In this document: piece by piece, positions 59,388-64,000 of the stretch
Position numbering within the stretch: position 1 is the first letter of the stretch
Layout of the letters: the number at the start of each line of letters is the position of its first letter
NCBI RefSeq assembly: GCF_040802235.1
Contig: NC_133156.1
Span: forward strand, 183,160,351-183,224,350
Direction of reading: 5' to 3'
Source: Manis javanica
Taxonomy: Eukaryota > Chordata > Mammalia > Pholidota > Manidae
DNA length: 64,000 nt
Translations under genes and position numbers: made by a program
Notes under the pieces: generated by a model
What the model saw: the letters and a program-made list of their open reading frames with translations, nothing else
The model's database searches: none
Told to the model about the DNA's origin: nothing

Positions 59388-59927
59388 GAGGGCAGGGGCT
59401 GCTACCCTCACTTTACAGCTCATAAGTGAGACCCTGGGGTCAGAGTCTTTCCTGAGGTCACATAGTCCCTGGGACCAATACTGCAGCCCCAGGCCTTAAA
59501 CTCTAAGGTCAGTTCTCTGCACAGCTAGCTGCAGCTACAAGGTTGGCCGAACTTCCTTCCATCCTTCCTGGGAGAGTGGTATCTTCAGGAGGTCTAGACT
59601 TAGAGTTTATCATTGGCCTGGCTTTGAGAGCACTGTCTTTAACCCCATCTCCTGTCTTAAATTTGATTCCATTGAAATTAGGCCATGATTTCTGGTTTGT
59701 TTGGGAGGCAAGCCCAGGAAACACCAATGGGGGATTGGGAAAGTGATATAGGGAAGAGAAGCCAGGATACTGAGCAGGTTGGGGCCCCTGGGCATCTGGG
59801 GCCCAGTCCTGCTGTGGCACTTGGGAAGCTATGTAATCAGAGGTTAGGACTCCAACATAGGAATTTGGGGGCAGTGGGAGGGGTGGACATATTTCAGCCA
59901 AAAACAGAGGGCAGGTGCTGCTACCCT
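59330..59927. repeat. Duplicated LTR-end segment (two copies)
   Basis: 59330-59408 and 59844-59927 are about 80-bp near-copies. Each runs from 'ttag(a/g)actccaacatagga' across the MaLR end into the same flanking 'acagagggcagg.gctgctac'. The second copy lacks the rest of the LTR. A local duplication after the MaLR insertion explains this. Confidence 0.75.
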
Positions 59928-60115
59928 GGAGTCCTAGCATCAGAGATGTCCTCCATACATTTAGGGATGAGGGAGTTGGGCTGTTTATCCACTAACTCCT
60001 GATGGCCATTGGTTAGGAGCTGATTCCCTGGCTTGTGGATTCCTCTAGCACCACTGGCATGCCCTGGGGAAGACTTGTTAAGTATGTCCAAGCCTGGAGA
60101 GTGCTAAGGCACTGC

Positions 60116-60550
60116 ATGAGTTGTCTATTGCTGTGTAACAAATTACTGTACTTGCCAACTTAATACACTTATTATTTCAATAGCTGTGGATCAGATTGTG
60201 CCTGGGCATGGATTAGCTGGGTCCTCTGCTTCAAGGTCTCTCTCAAAGCAGAAAGCACAGTGTGGCTTTAGGCTGGGGTCTCAGCTGAAGGCTAGGACGG
60301 GGAAAAATTTGCTTCCAGGCTTACATGGTAGAAGGTAGAATTCATTTTCTCTAGGGCTTTCGGACTGATGTTCTCAGTTTCTAGCTGGCCTTTGGCCAGA
60401 TGTCACCATCAGTTTCTTGTCATGTATGTCTCCCCCAAATGACTGTTTGCTTAATCAAAGCATCTAAGCCATGAAGTCAACTAGTCATGCCTGCCAGTTG
60501 TCTTAGAGTTGTTGTGTTGGCCATTTTCTCTTTTTCTACATTAGTAGTAG
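60116..60550 (-). mobile_element. Probable LTR fragment, family uncertain
   Basis: 'ttgtctattgctgtgtaaca', then 'gcatggattagctgggtcct' and 'ggtctcagctgaaggctagg', is a pattern common to old mammalian LTRs of MaLR/ERVL type. I cannot name the subfamily. Confidence 0.5.
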
Positions 60551-60564
60551 CTTACATAGAGTGG

Positions 60565-60725
60565 CATTTAGGTTTGTGTGCAGAAGAATCATTAGAGATG
60601 CTTGTTTAAAATATGGATTCCTGGGTCCAATTCCAGAGATTCTGATTCTGCAGCAGCACTGTGATGGGGCCTGGTGATATTTTTAGGGGACTTCCCAAGA
60701 CCTGGGGTGCCCCAGAATCAGAAGG
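60565..60725. mobile_element. MER5A-like DNA transposon fragment
   Basis: 'agaagaatcattagagatgc', 'ggattcctgggtccaattcc' and 'gagattctgattctgcagca' in order match the body of MER5A (hAT-Charlie). Confidence 0.65.
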
Positions 60726-61279
60726 AACAGGGGCCATGATCAGGTTGGAGGCAGTGACCAGGGGGTTTTTCTGGAAGCTGTACTTGCTCTGAAATCACAT
60801 TTTAAAAAACAGAGTGAGTGTTGATTTAGGGGAGTGTTTTGTGTTCTTTCATATATGACAACAATAATAGTATTACACACAACAGTAATAGTATTGTAAC
60901 TCCTTTTGGGTTCCCAGACCCGATTCCAATGTGTGTGGGAGGGGGTCTTCCCACACATAACACAAAGCAATTCTCCAAGCCAATTTCAACCTCCAGCCCT
61001 GGCCCTTGGTAGGGTCCAAAGGTCTCTTGTTAACATGACAAGACACCCATTTCACCTTTAAGACTCTGCAGTGTTTTCCAGAACTGTGGATGGAGACCAA
61101 ATATACCTGGGAAATATTTATTTGGTCCTCTGAATGACCAAATATGTATTTCTTATGACTCATTATATCGCAGTTTTGGGGAGCTGGTGGAGATTATGGG
61201 GGTCTAAAGTCCCAAGCTACCACTTGACATCTTTACTCTCTGAGGACCACATATTGAGACACACACTCAGAAAGTAGAA

Positions 61280-61410
61280 GTGGAAGATGCCTTAGGTACA
61301 CTGTCATTTTACAGAACAAGCCAGTAAAGCCCAGGAAGATTAAGTGACTTGGTCAAGGTAGCACAGCTCATTAACGGCGGGTCTGAGACTGTAACCAAGT
61401 ATTGTGGTTC
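61280..61410 (-). repeat. MIR SINE
   Basis: 'cattttacagaacaagccag', 'gattaagtgacttggtcaag' and 'gtagcacagctcattaacgg' read as a minus-strand MIR. Confidence 0.75.
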
Positions 61411-61779
61411 TCTGTTGAGTTCCCAGCTCACTACACGCATATTCTCTCTAGGAGACTGGGGGAGGCAGAGGGGTGAAAGGAGGAGAACTGGAGGGAGCTG
61501 GGGCCACACAGCCCAGAGGGTAGGGCAACAACAAAAATTTCACTCTAATTAAAAATGGAGTTAGAATTAGGGATAATCTTCGCTCGGAATTCAAATGGTC
61601 AATCAATTGCTATTAAAATCACTAACAGAGTTAATCTTCTAAAGTACGATGTCCTTCCCAAACCATATCCCAAGTGTGAGACTTTTTGCTTTTTGAATCC
61701 CAGGAAGGTTACATCTTCTAACGGAGCTCACCTTTCAGCCTTTCTTCCTAGTCACAAAATTTTCATCTTAGCTCTTGGC

Positions 61780-62900
61780 TGTTCCGGGCAGTTGCGGGGC
61801 CGGAGTGGCCGTGCGCCGAGGGCCTTGCGCGGGACTGCGGCAGCGCGGGCGGGCGGGCGGGCGGGCGGGGGCACTGCAGCTCCGGGCCTAGGGGCTGACG
61901 GCCGCGCCCGCTGGAGGGGGCGCTGTGGGCCCCGCCGGCGTCCTTTTGTCAGCGCGCGCGGCCAGGAGAGCTCGCATTTCCTCCCAGCCTCGTGCGGGAA
62001 ATGGATTTAATTCTGACGGCCGGGCTGTGAGGCACGCGCGGCAACGAAAGCCTTTTGTCAAGGAGTAGCCGCCCCTGTTGTCCGTAATTACCACTGACGC
62101 GGAGGAGCTGCACTGCTGGCGGATTTGCAAGCAGCTCTGACAAGTGCTGGGCTGCAGGATGGGTAGAAAACACTGCTCTGCAGATTAGCTGGGTGCATTC
62201 ATTAAGCAGATCCCCCAAAGAGAAAACAGCAAAACGAACAAAACAACCACCCACACTGGAAGACCAGAGATGGATAAGATGCCGAGGAGGTAAGCCCGGC
62301 TGGGGAGTGGGCACCGTGGGCTTGCCTTGGTTTTGTTTATTTTAAAGGAACGTGAGACACCGCCCCCCTCCCCCACCCCCGCGCCCGCTACAGCCCCTTC
62401 CTCTGTGCAGCAGCGGGTTGGTTGCTCGGTGAGCGTCTGTCGGCGAGAGCGTCTGCGATGCAGCCCTTGCTAGCAGCTGTGTTTTTTGCCTAAAGATTTC
62501 TTTGACCATGTGACATTGGAGGTTCTTTGGAAAGCGGGGCTCCCAAGCGCTGGCCTTTGCGTGGCCACTGTCTGACCTCCTCGCCGTGAGCTTAACGCCC
62601 GGCAGGTGGGGCTTTCTTCTCGGTCCGGGCGGGTCGCCCCTCCCTTCCCTTCCCTTCCCGCTCGGCCGCCGCCCTCCGGGGAACCGCGCGGGGCGAGCTC
62701 CCCCGGGCTTCGCCGCTGCTGGTAGCGCTGCGCTCTGTCGCAGCTGCGGGGCCGGCAGGTGTGTCGTCGGCAGCCGCCAGGCTTTGGACCAGGGGTGCTG
62801 GCACGTGAGCGGGCCCGGGTGGGTTTGGATTTGTCTGCGCCTCCACCACTTTAGAGGGGAAAAAAGGCCACTGTCCCCGAGGAGGTCTTGCCAGTCTGCT
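61780..62900 (+). promoter_or_regulatory. ADD2: CpG island, probable ADD2 promoter
   Basis: A CpG-dense block contains a pure (GGGC)n run at about 61846-61869 and many GC-box-like sites. No TATA box is evident. In human, the next gene downstream of FIGLA in transcription direction is ADD2 (beta-adducin, a spectrin-actin membrane-skeleton protein). The assignment rests on synteny, since no coding exon of ADD2 lies in the window. Confidence 0.55.
61990..62289 (+). other. ADD2: Probable noncoding first exon of ADD2
   Basis: Moderate-GC sequence ends in a strong donor, GAG|GTAAGC (62289/62290), inside the CpG island. The start is a guess. Two ATGs close to the donor (62272 and 62281) would open a short frame into the next exon; the adducin start codon is in a later exon. 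Confidence 0.4.
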
Positions 62901-62904
62901 CATC

Positions 62905-64000
62905 TCTTAGCTTCCGTCTAACCTTCCCGATCTGCTGCCGGCTCCCCTCGCCTCCTGCACCCGGGGAGGAGCCCACCCTCAGTCCGTAGGCAGGGGCCAG
63001 CGTCAGCTTGTTTTGAAATCGCGACCGCAGGCTACCTGGTGTTGGGGGAAGGGTGGGAGGGGCAGACTGCTTTAGGATGCTCGTCAGGCGCTCGGGTCTA
63101 GCCTATTGTCTTGCCTTTTCTCCCCCTTTCTTTTCTTCTGTAATCTCCACCCCCTGCCAAAGGGAGAGAGAGGAAGAGGAGAGAGAGAAAGGAGGAAAGA
63201 AAGAGTGACAAAAACAAAAGCCCCGGCCCACACCCTACCAATCTTTAAAAAATTGTCATTTATCTGTGACACACGATTATTTCCCATCTGTTTCTCTACA
63301 CCCACTCTTCCCTCCTCTAGCAGTCTGTTGTGTAAGATTGTATTGCAAAAGAGCCTTGTAAATAATAGAAATCAAATCTCAGTTTCCTAAATGGATATTT
63401 TGTGCTTTCTGACGAAGCCCAAAAGGTGGGTTGGTCTGATGTCCTGGCGGTTGCAAACGGTTGGAGAGGGTGGACTCAGCTCTCACATCTAGTGTGTGGG
63501 TCTAGTTGAGGTAACAGATGTTTAACTTGTGTAATGAGGGGTGTCCTCATTAATGTGATGTGAACATTAGGTTTCATTTTAACGAAAAAATAGTTGGTCA
63601 ACATTTGAAGTGAAAGTGCTTTAAATAAATAAGACCAGAGAAGATAGCTGAAGTTTCAGACTTGCAAGTCACTTCTCCCACTAGCGTATGAATAATATAT
63701 GTTAGAGATTTTTAAAAAGGGGTTTAGGCTGTTTAAAATTTGATCTAATTTAATACTTTTACTTTGTAATGTTCTACCTACATTCTGTAAACTGATGAGA
63801 TTTTTCTCAATGCCTGTGGATCAGGATTTTGCCTAACCCTCCTCCCCCACTCTTCATCCCTTCCCCCCAATAAGGCACTGTAAAAACAAATCTTTCATAA
63901 TTAGTATGATGTCAATACATTTTTGAGACCCACTAAAGATAAGTCATTCTTTGATCCAATATCTATAACATTTTTGTAGCAAGTCTCATGTTCTTTCTTG
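62905..64000. other. Presumed first intron of ADD2
   Basis: A purine-rich stretch at 63160-63210 (GAGA/GGAA units) is the only notable feature. I see no exon or defined repeat up to the window edge. Confidence 0.4.

Noticed and set aside
61555-62010. 151-codon open frame entering the CpG island
   Set aside because: The second half is Gly/Arg/Ala-rich from GGGC repeats; no homology or start context.
1-64000. CRISPR arrays, tRNA or rRNA genes, bacterial-type operons
   Set aside because: None seen; the sequence is vertebrate nuclear DNA throughout.

Overview
This is a stretch of placental-mammal chromosome. It has multi-exon genes with consensus splice sites, CpG islands, ancient mammalian repeats (MIR, L2, MER5A, MLT1/MaLR, old L1) and younger L1 and retroviral insertions. 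Gene content and order (CLEC4F, then FIGLA, then a CpG-island promoter where ADD2 is expected) match human 2p13.3, read in the direction of transcription. I see no Alu/B1, carnivore tRNA-Lys SINE, ruminant Bov-tA/BovB or equine ERE. The youngest repeats are L1s whose 3' ends look like those of a SINE-poor laurasiatherian. A pangolin is my best guess, from memory of its L1 type; this is inference, not proof. Layout: 1-24 kb is intergenic and swollen by transposable elements. It holds a truncated L1 with a 15-bp target-site duplication (747-931), a near full-length but broken sense L1 (about 935-7212), a betaretrovirus-like (class II) pol-env remnant (about 7540-10370), an old L1 split by an MLT1 LTR (11260-12500), and a complete but inactivated class I provirus with a tRNA-His-type primer site (15501-23592, flanked by AGGGT). 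24.2-34.1 kb holds CLEC4F on the + strand. Its seven coding exons join in phase to an uninterrupted 608-residue type II C-type lectin with a long coiled neck and a galactose-type QPD motif. 34.1-41.6 kb is intergenic with MIRs. 42-56.8 kb holds FIGLA on the + strand in five exons. Exon 3 lacks two bases relative to the human reading frame, so the predicted protein stops in exon 4 at about 193 residues. Exon 4 itself lies inside an old antisense L1 copy, and a younger L1 fragment has landed 18 bp upstream of its splice acceptor. 57.2-61.4 kb is MaLR, MIR and MER5 material. 61.8-62.9 kb is a CpG island with a probable 5' noncoding exon, placed by synteny as ADD2. The genes do not form an operon or pathway. 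CLEC4F is a myeloid (Kupffer-cell) lectin, FIGLA an oocyte transcription factor, ADD2 a membrane-skeleton protein. The most interesting structure is the 3' half of FIGLA: a transposon-derived exon, a frameshift that takes its tail out of use, and a new L1 at its splice site.
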